Assembly (NCBI RefSeq): GCF_022581195.2
Contig: NC_061456.1
Location: 7,132,501-7,196,500 of the forward strand
Length of the DNA: 64,000 nucleotides
Origin: Helicoverpa zea
Lineage: Eukaryota; Arthropoda; Insecta; Lepidoptera; Noctuidae
Direction of reading: 5' to 3'
In this document: positions 34,541 to 48,000 of the stretch, one piece after another
How positions within the stretch are numbered: the stretch's first letter is position 1
How the letters are laid out: every line of letters starts with the position of its first letter
Made by a program: the position numbers and the translations under genes
Notes under the pieces: model-generated
What the model saw: the letters and a program-made list of their open reading frames with translations, nothing else
What the model was told of the DNA's origin: nothing
Databases searched by the model: none

Positions 34541-34690
34541 TATCTATATAAATAAAAATGAATTGTTGTTCGTTAGTCTGATAAAAACTCGAGAACGGCT
34601 GGGCCGATTGAGCTGATTTTGGTTTTAAAATGTTTGAAGAGGTCCAGGGAAGGTTTAAACGATACGAAGTTCGCGGGATCAGCTAGTATA
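34541..34690 (+). repeat. Interspersed repeat, possible LINE/SINE end
   Basis: It starts TATCTATATAAATAAAAATG, contains ACTCGAGAACGGCTGGGCCG and CCAGGGAAGGTTTAAACGA, and ends GTTCGCGGGATCAGCTAGT. It is abundant in Lepidoptera as far as I recall. A reverse copy lies at 14900-15052. Confidence 0.65.
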
Positions 34691-37600
34691 ATATAACAAT
34701 TTCATTTTTATTGTGTCTATGATTAGATAAATATTTTATGAACCGTTAACAACCTATGCTAGAGCAAATCATAATGAATTCACATTTGTCATGCATGTTC
34801 ACCCTTCGATGATGTACTCATTCAATCACAATAATACCTACCTATGATGTAACATAAATAAAAAACAATAATATTATGCACCTATGTATTATGAAACACC
34901 GTACATAGGCAGTGTCTGAGGTTTTCCGACCTTACTAGGCTAGCTAATGCCTTTTATAGAAGATGGGATTTGTCCAAGAATTTTGCAATCCATCAAGTTC
35001 ATTTATGGTCTGAATGTCAATTTTGTTTTGATTCCTCTTCACTTTATATTTTATTAGGTTACTTGTATTTCATTTAGAAATCATAAATTATTTATTAATG
35101 AAATGGTTTTTTTTAAATGCTCGTATTTGATTTATTAAAACATTTCCGCAATACTTCAGCGGTTGTGTGTCTTTCAGTAGGATCTGCAATAAATCAGCAA
35201 TTATATATGGCCAAAGATTTACAATTTTAATTTTGTTTTGCGGAGGATAAGGATGCCAAATTTTATTAAGGTTAAATAAACGATGCAGTCTGATTAAAAA
35301 TATTCGACCTCTTTCAATAATTTAGTAACTGCAATTTAATAAATAATTCTAAAGAGATTTTGAAGATAAACATGGAAGTAGAGTCTTTTTGATTAATATT
35401 AGTATTATTCAGATTTTTAACACTGTTCAGGAAAAAGAATAGCATAACTAACTAGCAACAGAAAAGCTCTGAAACATTATTGTTGACTTATACCTCCTTT
35501 AGTTCTTATTTTCTCTTTGTGGTCGCTGCGTACATGGACAAACTAAGTAGTAACAGCGGTCAACCTAAACAAAAAAATAGGTTGCACCTATCCCGTTGAT
35601 TCGCTTCCCCCCTTTACATACTTTAGTATAATATTACTCTTATTAGTTTTTGTTACACTAGCCGACATACAGGCAGGAATACGTATAAATTGTGCGTCTT
35701 ATTAGCAACGTGGTGTCAATCCTGTTTCTGGGTCAACTATAATTAGCAGCCACTGAGCTGACCAATTCAAGACAAAAGCAAGACGATGATATACATTACG
35801 TTTCGTAACACAATAATTTATTTCAAATGTTATTCTAGGTTACAGCGGTTCAATTCAGCTGGAAAATGAGCAATAATAACCGTGGAACCCGCTCGGCGAC
35901 ACGTTGCATCCTCGGCGCCGTCATACCACTAGCATTAAACAAATAGGTTTGCAGGCGCGAGTCAGAGGTCGCAGTTCACTTGCACCACAATTTATTCGAT
36001 TTACTTAAAAGTGAGCATCGGCTTGGTTTTACTTATAAATACAGATAATTCATATAATAATCGTCCTTAGCCCTTACAAAAGGGTAGACAGACAGACATG
36101 TAATTGCAGTTACAGTAAATGTTCGTATTTATAACCCTATGCCATTGTGATGAACTTTATTAATAACAGTAACTTTATTAGTACAGGTAAACCTTATGTA
36201 ATTTTCAATTACTTATAATATCTTAGAGGTCGCGATTTTATGCGACTATAATGTCCACTGAAGCTCGATGTAGGTTACACAGTAATGCCATATGTTGGGA
36301 TTACTGTGAGTTATAAGTTCGTTATTTGTATCAAAATGTCAGAGATCTGTTAAATTATTATATAAATGTTCTATGTCGTCTGTGATGAGTCGGGATAACA
36401 CCTCGTTATCTGACTTGGTTTAAGTCGGTGTAAATATCGATGATCTGAACGTCGCATGGCATGCATGATATTTCTAGGACGCTACATAACACGTCTAAGT
36501 ATTTTGCTATTGCTATTGACCTCAAAGGTTGCTTGTTATCAGATCAACTAGGTCTGTGTTTAAATAAGATGTGCTTATTGTACCAACAAATGCTTTATAT
36601 AATAATACACGTCTTTTAAAGTTACTTTGTACAAAGAGGCCGATCTGTGTTATCGCAAAAACGACGCCGAGGCTTTGATAAACGATTTGTCGAACAAAAT
36701 ACTCAATTGTTTCTTAAGATTAAATGGGAATTACAAATGTCAGGTTGAATTCCAGTTGTTATATTTTTTACGGCACTAAGATTACTCACGACCGACCCTT
36801 TTTGATTTTGATTGCCACTGCATCGTGTAAATTATTGGGTTGTGCAAATTATAAACATCAAAATTATAAGAGTATACAGTGCCCGCTGCTCATTTTCAAC
36901 TGAAATATGCATCATTATACCATGAACTTCAATATAGAATTTCAAAGCCAAGGTCACTCAAATAATCTACAGACTTTTTGTGTCACCGGATCGTAGACTG
37001 TTAGCCATAGGAATTTAAGGCGTGCCTTGTATTTCCAAAACATGTATTTCTACCTATGTCCAGAACTACATCTTCTAACAAAATGATGTCATTTTTATCA
37101 CATAGCACTTAAGAAATGTCATAAAGAATTACTTAGTTACCTACCGGACGGGGCATCCGTTTAGGACTGGTTCTGTAAAACTTGGAATATTAATTAGGAA
37201 TTAGAAGTCTAAGCAAGGAATCAAGGGATTAGTGTTGTATGGTAATATGTTTATTGGCGGTAAATCAAACCGTCCTCAAGCAATCCTGACGTAGTGAGCG
37301 GCGAATGTTTACTTATTGAGCATCGCAAAGTTCATTTATTCTGTAGGTATTTTTTGCTATTGGTATGTTAATCGAATGTCTCTTTGATGTCACCCTTGTA
37401 CTTAATGATGGTTTGATTGAATAAGAGTAGGCGCAGAGAGTCGTCATGTCTGTAAATTGCAATTTGTACTTTAAATTAGTTTCTATTTGATATTTATTTG
37501 TGATGATGAATATCTATTTTCTAAAAATGTTATTTTATCCTGTAGGTTTTTTGTAGAAGCAACAATATTTTTTTTATTGCAGGAAAAGCAAGTTATGTGT

Positions 37601-38885
37601 CACTAAGCCAGTCATATGGAGTCATCATGCTTGCATCAAAAACTTTTTTATCGCGATAAGTACTGTATTAAAATCAAGTAATCTCTTAATAACATATTTT
37701 TCTGTGTATCATAGAGTAGGTTCAAATAAAAGTACCTACATATGATAATGGGCGTTTGTTGACACTTTTTGTGTACAGCGAATGATTTGTGTGCATTTCG
37801 TAGTAATAATAGTGTGAAAATTATGTCAAGATCGATGAAAGCAAACAGCGCGTTAGCAACATTCTTACATCCATGTTCCCAAAGAAACAAGAATCTTATT
37901 ACAAATATACCATTGTTATTGTTTTTATTGAATTTGTCAATTGATTTATCAACCCGTATGTAACTTTCTTTAGCAAAAATTAACGACTGTTGGCACAGTC
38001 AATTTTCACACATACATTGTCGAACATAAATAAAATTAAGATCGAACTACTGCTTTGGGTACGTCAAATTTTCTTTATTCCGAAATGAACTGGTTGGATG
38101 AAAATAGTACATAGGGCCCGCTCAAACCTTTAAAATCATAGGCTCATAGGCTGGCTTGAACTAAAATAACTCAAATGACAGTAAAGGCACACAGTTATTG
38201 TGATGAAGGGTAGAGCTCTGCTCTAACGAGAAAATATCTATACCCACTAAAATGAATAAAAATAATAATCTATGGCGAATTACAAAACTTAAACATACAA
38301 ATGTTTTTTGTGGGCAGACGTGACAAAAAAAAGTAATGCTGTTCGATATTTGAAAAATGATTAATGATTACCCAGAAAGCACACTCCTACGCTCAATAAT
38401 TCTCTTGTTTATAATTTTTAATTTTATTTTAGAGCATCTCGCTTGCCGTGCAACGCCTCGAATACTGTGAGTTTCAACATTTAAGTTCTTTTTTAATAGG
38501 TTGGCAATGTGGTAGGAGCGTGCGACACTACCACCAAAACATAAGGTGTGAGAAACTGTCCCACACGAATATTATCCTTCTAATCGCCCATCTACTAAAG
38601 TAATGAGATTAACCTCCGCTGGAATTCGCATACTCGCTTACTATAATTAGCTTTTGTGCGCGAAAACAATACCATAATCGTTTTATTGTTTTAAATTTGG
38701 TCCGATGACCTGTTAAACTAAAGTTTACACAATTGTACGTTCCTAAATAGGCACTTTATCAGGTTTTTATTAAGTCTTTAATTTTAATTAACTGGTGTAC
38801 GACTTATTTGACTAATTCCATGGCTTGTGAGAAATGTCTAACTTCTATAATTAAGGTTAATTTAAACCCAGTGAAAATGGATGCC

Positions 38886-39373
38886 TTATATGTTGACAGA
38901 AGCGCTTTTCAGCATTTTCCTACACAATAAAAAAAATATAAAACTGCTTGTTCTTATTATTAGTTATTCCTTTTAATTAGCATTTTATATTTATATGCAG
39001 ATTATCTGTAAGAAAAAAACACTGCATTCAATGTATTTTTATTGCCCCATCAAGGTATGGTATAAATTGATTCATCAATGACATATACCTATGACATGCA
39101 CATTGTATGACCATATTATAGGTAGTAATGCATTATATGTTGACAGAAGCGCTTTTCAGCATTTTCCTATTCAATAAAAAAAAACATATAAAAACCACTT
39201 GTTCTTATTATTAGTAATTCTTTTTAATTAGCATTTATATTTATATGCAGATTAACTGCAAGAAAAAAAAACTGCATTCAATGTATTTTTATTGCCCCAT
39301 CAAGGTATGGTATAAATTGATTCATCAATGACATACACTTATGACAAGCACATTGTATGACCTATAGGTAGTA
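38886..39373 (+). repeat. Tandem duplication, 247 bp period
   Basis: TTATATGTTGACAGAAGCGC begins at 38886 and again at 39133. The copies stay alignable to TTGTATGACC...TAGGTAGTAA at their ends, with roughly 90% identity by eye. It is non-coding. Confidence 0.9.
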
Positions 39374-41967
39374 AAGTAAATAATAAAGCTCATCCAACAA
39401 TGCCAAGCCATTACTTATGTAACATAATTTATTAAATAATACAAGATCATATTAATCTACACAGTGAAGGAATGCAGAGCACTAGATATTTATATATCTT
39501 TGGTACAATAACCAATTTAGGAAGAATGTTAAGTAGTTATTTGACATTGTAAAAGCCTAATAACAGTAATGATGCTGACCTCCAAATATTCTATCGTAAG
39601 GGTAGTGGGTGATTGATGATGATGACGCCACGTCTCGTTGGTGACAAAAATTTCAAGTTAATAAGTGTAAAAAACTAATTAGCAAACAAAGTTTTGTCGA
39701 TTTGACTTTTCCATTTATCTACAAAAACAGCTCATTCCTAATACTTGTGTACTAATTATACCTACCTATCCTTTGAAGACTTAACTAGTTTGGTAGTTAT
39801 GCAAAGTAAATGGTTATCCTAGAGGCCTTTTTGTGGTTTTCCTAGAATTTTTATACAGAAGAGCTTTTTTTGACACAAAATATATTATAATGTTTAAACT
39901 TAAATGGCTCTGTTAGTGCCATCTAGCAAAGACATTTTTTTTTACTGGCACCAGTCTATAATAAAATTTGTACTTATGATTTAGCAAGAAAACTCGTTGA
40001 CCCTTCCAAATTGGTACCGACTAATAGACCCAAGATTGGCTTCATAATGTAGTCATAAAGTGACCATAAAAAGCCCATGAAAGTTCAACTTAATGCTTAT
40101 TATACGGAAATAGACATATTAGAAACGACTAATATCATTTCACAATATAAGCGTACCTATATGTTCCTAAACAATACCTTTACAGTTTTAACTTGACGAC
40201 TCTTGTATACAAATTATCTTGCAAAATACTTTTAATATGTTCTTACGGTCAACTAAATGACAATGTTAGTAACTAAGCTCTATGACAGTTTCACATACTT
40301 TTTAATATTGACAGACAGTGATTAAAGACGTAAAACCAAAAGTTCATTGAGTAGATACTATGCGTTATCATTATCGCTGAAAGGAGAACTTTCATATAGA
40401 ACTTTCAAAGAAGAAGCGATAAAACTAGGAGCATTGTACATAAATGTGCATATTTAAACATATTTCCCAAATCTCTTTAGTTTAAACTGAGTAAAGTTGC
40501 AAATATATGTGTAAATATTTCTAACCAACGAACGAATATTTACTTTATGCGCGTTTCGTATGTAAGTGTGTTGGTGTGTCAAAGCAGTTAATAAGTCCTT
40601 AGTTTAAATAAAATTGTAAAATGCCAAGCGCAGTGGCATCTTCGCGGCGCGGGCGCAATTTGCAATGCATTTGACATAAAGCGTGCGTACCATTTAAGCA
40701 TTGGGTTGGCCATCGTTTTACGAGACTCTTGATAGTTATTCTATTGTACATTGAACGAGATAATGTTACCACAAAGGGACGGACTATGTGACACGCATGA
40801 CAAATTCTCTATAACTCATATGATCTATGCGATATTATTTTTGCCCATTTATTACCACACAGGAGCGAATTCGGAGAGGGATTCCTTGTCTATGAAAATA
40901 AGTTGTTATTTCGTATTGTAGCATGACAATGCAGATACTAATATTAAATTCATCGCTCGTTAAAAATAAACAAGCTTCCTATCAATGTTATTGCCAATTA
41001 AATATCTATAATCCCTTTTACTTCTATAAACACTTTACAATTATGTTTATAGTGCCTATTTGTATCCATAAAATAGTCAATAAAGTAAACTCTATAGACC
41101 AAGGCCCTTATGCATCACCAAAATTGATGCATAATGAATATTTAGTTTCCGTTTGTTTCGTTGTATTCTGCCTACACCAATTAATGTTAATCAAGTATTA
41201 ATAACTTATTTAAACAATAGCGTGTTGATGAGGTGTTTATAGTTTTCGAGTAGCTTAGGACTGTATTAATTCAATTATTATTAACCTAAAATGATACTAA
41301 CGGCCATAAAATTATCACGAAATGTCAGAAAACAGCGGGATGTAGCTATAAATGCACTTTTTATTTTATTTTAATTTGAGAATAAAATATGCATGGAGAG
41401 CATAATTATTATTGTTAATGGATTAGATACGTAATTAAGTCGTAAAATAAACTTTATTACCGATAAAGATGTGCAACCTGCTGTAGAATATAGCTCATCT
41501 ATATTTATTATTTTAATGATCAGAAGCACTGTTGTGTAGTAGGTACCTACTATATCCCTGACCTAGCATACTGTTGTACAGAATGAGGATAAATCATAAT
41601 CTCTGTTACCATATTTTACTAGTATGAACGTATCACATATTAAATTACCCAGAACCTATCGACACTTCACTAATCAGACCTGCAAATGTCCAACAAAAAC
41701 ACGCATTGTCCGAACCGCACAAAAGATACGCAACAAACTTACGCAAATCAGCCTGTCATCCACAATATTTTAGACGTCAACGAAGACCACCGAGCCTTTT
41801 AACATGATTGATTGCTTTACCTAAACAAAAAGAAGGATCTGAAAAACGTTCATAATTGGTTGTAATATTAATTTTCTTGCTTTAACCGTAGGCCTAAGTA
41901 CATCCCTGCGTTGCACCTAGTGCAGGCTCCCCCGGCCGCGTGCATTGGCTAGACAAATCCGCGTCTC

Positions 41968-41975
41968 TATATAAG
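41968..41975 (+). promoter_or_regulatory. TATA box of gene 5
   Basis: TATATAAG lies 112 bp before the start codon at 42080, just after a GC-rich patch (CCCCGGCCGCGTGCATTGG). Transcription would start near 41999 with a leader of about 80 nt. Confidence 0.65.
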
Positions 41976-42079
41976 GGACAGGTGATTAGACGAGTAAGTA
42001 CAATCGGGCGCACTCGCCGCCGACCAAACCACATGGGATATTATCACATTTGCTCATCCTGAATTTCAAGTGCTTCGAT

Positions 42080-45000
42080 ATGACAATGGTGAGTCTTAGT
42101 TCTTTTATGTTATTAAGATTAATCTGTGATAAGCCTACTGATACTTTGTTTTAAAAATAGTTTTTTCTTTTTTCATTCCGGTCCTGAAGCAATTTTATTT
42201 AAAGTTAATTGTGGGATATTAGCAGTTAGTTTTGTGTTTTCCGTAATGACCAGCTTATTAGTGTTATTGTTAGTGGCACTCGCGATGCTAAAAAGAACCT
42301 ATTTTAAAATTCAAATCAGGTAACTAGCACGACTGAAAATACATTTTTTAATTGGTTACTTAAATATAATTGTAATTATCTTCTGGCTTTGACATTGTAC
42401 TCAGTAACATTTTCAGTCCAGAACATTATTTACCACTCCTTAAGTTTCTTCTGGTTTGGAATTAAGGATGGGTAATTGCTGTCTCAATAAATTGCTCTTT
42501 TTAAAGAGACTTCAAGTGGTAAAAACAATTTAGCCTAGCCTTAAACGGACTTAAATGATTCTATAAATTATAACCCATGCTGGGATGTGAACTCCTGACC
42601 CTTACGGTAGGATGTTGCATCTTTAGCATTTAGTCGAAGAAGGTATCCACATTGCAGGTAGGTCGTCTTATTTTTGATTATATCTTATTAGGAAGCTTGG
42701 AATTCACTGTGCCCATGTTTTGGCCACACAAATAAGGTAATTTATTAATATTTAATACCTCCTAATAAACCAATAAACCATGTTTTTGTTATTTTCCGTT
42801 GGTGATTAGTTATTGTTTCCTTGAAAATTATGTTAATTTGTATAATATATTGTTCTGTTGCCCAAAGTTAAAAAAATAATAAAGTGCTAACAAAAGTGGA
42901 TTTATAAAAGTATGTGGTCACTAAAAACTTAATAGAGGAAAGAAAATAAGTAATAATATTTTATTAATATATTTTTTGGATATTCATTTTCGTTCGTTAA
43001 ATTAAAATGTTAAAAGATTTTCCTCTGCCTAATTAAACATTTAATAGCCTGTATTTTGGATCATTCATAGATTGTACAGATACTTAATTAGAGACGAACA
43101 TGTATGGCAAAAAGGCCACAAACTTTAATTGAACCTTCGATAATTACAGATAATGAGGCTGAAAATTTCCGTTTCCATCTTGTTTAACCACTTAATTCGT
43201 TTAGAAATATCTTAAAGGCTGGTACATCTTCTTTAAATTAATCTGGTTTTTAAGGACGTTTCCAAAGTGGGTGCATAGGTCATAGGTTCCTTATGCAATG
43301 CGTCGTGCATTTATTGCACCCACAATACGTAACCTTTGCCAACATCTGTGCTGTTTACCTCAGTGACAAGCGTGCCATCGTTTTATGCAGATTTATTATT
43401 AGGTACGACTTTATCGCGTTTATTTATCAATTGTGAGGGCGGGGACATTGATGTTTATAGTCGTTACTCGTTTTAGAATGTTTTCTTCGTGAATGAATCG
43501 TATGAATGCCTCAAAATTCATGAAAAAAGCTTTCTTAGAGTTTTGCACATCTTTGGTAGTAGTTACGGCTAGTCAGAAGCCAGCCAAAGTCTGACAATTC
43601 AGTGCCCGGGTAACAGGGTGGAGGAGGTCATATAGGCAGTTGCTCCTTGTAAGACATTGACAACCCAAAATAGATGGGAAAAGGCTAGGCAGATGATGAT
43701 GTTAATATTGTTAAGTAAAAGCGATAAGTTTTAAAATACCGGTTTAACCTCTGGAAATTTTACTCCTAAGAGTGTTTCTGTTAAAGAAAATACTATTTGC
43801 ATGTAAACGCTTTTTAGTGAAATTCGTTTCGGTGCGGTTACAAGCTAGGCTGGGCCTCACTTATACGCGGCCTATGGAAATTATTTTTCGGACATGATCT
43901 GAACCACACCACGTATAAAAGATATATATTTTTAAGGAACTTAGAAATATATATTTTTCTAATAATGTCGCATGTATAGAAATAAAAAAACGAATTAATT
44001 ATAGATTAGGTAGACTAAAAATCAAATAAACTGATCAGATTTCAACATCACTGTCACAAAACAAGAAACAAAGACTAAAGTTTGCATTTTTATATCAAAT
44101 CACTCGCCATTAATAAAATAAAAGTACCTATTTATTCAAATGACCGTATTTTTATTTTTTTTAACAATCGAGTTTGTAAATTACCGTGACTAGAATATAT
44201 TATTAAAATTTGATAACAAATTGTAGTAAATAATATACAAAAAAGGATACGGCTTGACATAGTCATTCATTTAGGTCAGATAATATTCACATCTTTATTT
44301 GTTCAAATGAGCACTGAATTAATTATGTGGATTAGGAGCAGTCACATTTTAGAACAAAACGAACCTATTTGTAACAAAAATATGGTATGGTATATTTAAT
44401 ACTATTCTATGACTATATACTACTTTGTCATTATATTTTATTCAACTTTTATAATGCATATACAGACTAATATGAAATCTTAGATGAAAACACACGTTAT
44501 TAGATTTTAATTCGGTTAGCAAAAAATATATATTATTGACCATAAGCTAAATTATCTCGTTAAGTCCGTGCCTGGATTCGTGCGGAGGTGTGCGAGCGGT
44601 TAATTAGGTGCACACCTTTTGTTTTTGCACGTAGTACATTGTTTCCGAGGCAACTCTCGAATTCTATGACATGTTCCCACAACTCAATACACTTGCAAAA
44701 TAGCTGTGGTGCCGACATCTGCATACCACAGCATCCATAGGTATTTAGGCGGTGCTAAGAATAGTTTGTGAGTGACAAACGGCGACATGGAAATCTTTTG
44801 TAGTATTGTAACGTACGCGTATCTAAGTGGGCAGTCTGTGTTAGTGCTGAAATGTTGTTATGAACAATGTAGTTGCATGTTGGTCAATAAGTAGGTACAG
44901 TAAAGCTAAGAAACTTGAAGATAATGTCTTAGTTGCAGATTTTCGTGTTCAATGAATTTCATCAATAAGTATAAATGTTTTTGATAACAGGATTATAGTT

Positions 45001-48000
45001 TTCATGATTTACTTAACAAAGGAGGCCTTATTGCTACCGATGTAGGCTTGCGAAATAGGAATTAGTGGGAGGCATGTTCAGTAGATGTCGATAAACGTCA
45101 TTCATTTGCATAAAATACGATAAATTATATTGTCCCTAATACTCATTGCTCATAGGCTGTTTAGGCCGTGAGAAGACTAAATACATGGATGACTTGCCTC
45201 AACTTATGCATGATGCAATTTATTTCGACACATTTGCATGACTATAAAACACCGATTTGAAGATGATGAAAATTTGCAGATTTGCATTTCCTTTTATTAT
45301 AATATTCAGATGTACTTGTACAACAGTATAACTACAGAATTACTTACTTAGTTGGGAAAAAGGCTCGGAGGATGATGATTTTATTAGGTTAAAGAGGTTA
45401 AAAATAAATATCTAATTTTCATGAAAACAATCGCACTTCTTAAAATCTTCTTACTTTCAAAGAACTGCAACTTCATAAGTACTAGGAAACAATATCTAAG
45501 AATTATACGTACATATGTACCTAATGCAAATCCATTCAGTAACAAGTCCATATCACACTAATCGACTAGGCCTAAGTTTCATGTGACCATATCGGTTACT
45601 AACTAGACAGTGTTAATGATCCATGAAGCATATCAACCTTCGTAACACTAGCCCAGACAAGTAACGCGCAATCTTTACTTTACATAATAGGTCAATATTA
45701 CCTACGACTGTATGTAATATGCCATTAATCTTTTTATCACGTTACCAAAGAAATATTCAAAAAAAGAATTGCAAAAAAGTTCCTATTATAAAAAGTTTAG
45801 ATACCAACGCAATAATGACAAGAACCGCAAATGTTAAAATTATTTTTGTGTGTGATTAAAGGCCTCAGTTAGTCAAAGTAAGTCTTCGGTTTTGCTGACA
45901 AGAAGACATCTCTTGACAGGCAAAATAAGAATTAAAATTACATTGTTGAAACTTTTTGTGCGAAAAAACTTTTCCCGGCTTGATACTTGTGCTACCTAGT
46001 GACCTAATGCAACGATATTGCAGCTTACCCATTCTGAAGCACTATTTTATATTTTGTTTATGGTATTGGCAATCTCAATCATTCTTCTACATTTATCACA
46101 GCCTAGTTAACTTTTATCGAATCCTGTGGATAATCTGAAAAGCATCACGATCTTAATGAAACTTTTAAAAGCCTTACCTAATACACGCAATTGTGACGTA
46201 GGTATACGAATTGCACATTAAATGTGCTGAACATTGTAGGTACTTACTCCTTCTCTATCTCACATGAATGGGAATGTTGTGATCATTATGGACTATTATT
46301 ATGTTGTTAATAGACACTCAGCATGCGAACATGTATAATCTTATCTTAAACCAGTTTAATTAAGTCGAGAAGATAATTAAAATTGATGCGTTTTTTTTTG
46401 TACAAAATTAATCATCTTACGTTGTAAAAACTGGAAACAGTTCATAAGATTAATTATTATATCCTTTATTGTTTGTAATATGCCGCGATGTTCTATTAGT
46501 CGGCAGATAACAGAAATAAAGTACTTTCTGGGAAATTCGGGAAACAGAACGATACTTTAAGCATGTTTTGCTTAAATCAGATTTTAACATTTTGTTTAAT
46601 TACATCTAAATGACGTTTTACAACTATTTTATTTTTTATTTATACAGTTAAGTTCTCCTAAAAGTTTCCTTAATTAGCGTGCTTATTAAGTTTTGCTAAA
46701 AAAATCTTGGTTAGCATATTAAAGCTATGTTCCTAAACCCTTCGTGTGTCAGTCGCATGACAGTCGCGTGAAGGCCGCGTGCCACAAACGGCCTAGGCTG
46801 CACAGCTAATTGTGTTTGTCTTGTGTTGTGGAGACAATTAGCGACCAACTAGTTTGTTTGGCTGTAGGTGCGTGCCTGACCTAAAATTGGTCGGCTATCA
46901 GTCACTTACAGTGTGAAGCCATTTTGTTTTGGTAGGTTATACTTTTGAATTAAAACAAATACAGTTATTGATTATTATTTTATGAAGCAATTTTTTGTAA
47001 ATACTCTAACAAAAATACATTTGAACTTTCCTTATTTTCATTTGCTATCAATATATCTGTTTCGGTTGTAATATGAATAGTATTTAGAATGAATAGGTAC
47101 AAAAAACTTAAAAACAATTTAAACGTTAATCATATTTTTAATTTAACTCTAACCTTATATGGTTGGAGGTGAATCGTAGATCGAATTAAGACTCAAAAGT
47201 TATCAATACAAAGTTCAACACAGACTCCAAAACAAAAATAGGTAAAAAAACGCTTAATCTAATCACCAATAAATTATCCAATTACAATTTATTTAAGAGT
47301 TTAATTGGTTGGTAGTGCATAATGTTGAAATTGATATTAGTTACGAATAGGCTATAAATTTATCAACGACACAAGCATAGACTTAAGAATAGTTAAAGGT
47401 CTTATACAATGTCCTTGTAGTTTTAGGTCACCGAGCATCTTCCATAACCTTGTGTCTTAGTATTAACTATATTGATGTAAGCTAAAAGACACTTAACTTT
47501 ATGTGCGGTCTAATGTTTATAATGAGTTTATAACTTCGTATAGGATACAGGCACCTGACTGTTTTATAACAGCTTGATGCTAAAGTTACACATGTTGCAT
47601 TTGGTGTTTAGTAGGCGTCTCATACTTGCCTCAATTAGCTTAAGGAAATATTTGGTGACAAAACAACTTCCTTTTTCAGGCATTAAACTCGAATAACAAA
47701 ATAGATTGATTTGTCAATATGATACACTGATATTATTAATGAATGGGACTGTATTACCCATACTTATGTAAACAACCGAAAGTAGTCCTTTCAGCTTAAC
47801 GAAAATCGACAGCTTTTTATGGAATGAAATCAGATTATTAATTATTTTTGTTTGTATTATTTCCAGAGGGTAATAATTCTGTTCAGCGTGGTGGCAGTAG
47901 CGTTATCAGCACCGCAAGCGCCTGCCGACAAAGTCATAGCAATCCTCTCACAAGAGTTCGACCAGCAGCCAGATGGATCTTACAGATTCAGGTAACTTTG

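Larger units (their letters stand above)
28732..41967. other. 13 kb gene-free stretch
   Basis: No exon of the cuticle type and no convincing open frame. Contents I could identify are two local tandem duplications (31812-32190 and 38886-39373), a common interspersed repeat (34541-34690) and short GC-richer islands near 31240-31370, 33355-33410, 35880-36010 and 40625-40700. An open frame at 33891-34127 on the minus strand (78 codons) has balanced composition but no known motif. The region could be regulatory or could hold unspliced pieces of genes I cannot see. Confidence 0.55.

Noticed and set aside
36958..36966. CCAAGGTCA, a match to the FTZ-F1 binding consensus that regulates cuticle genes
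   Set aside because: It lies 5 kb from the nearest promoter, and such nonamers are expected by chance in a window of this size.
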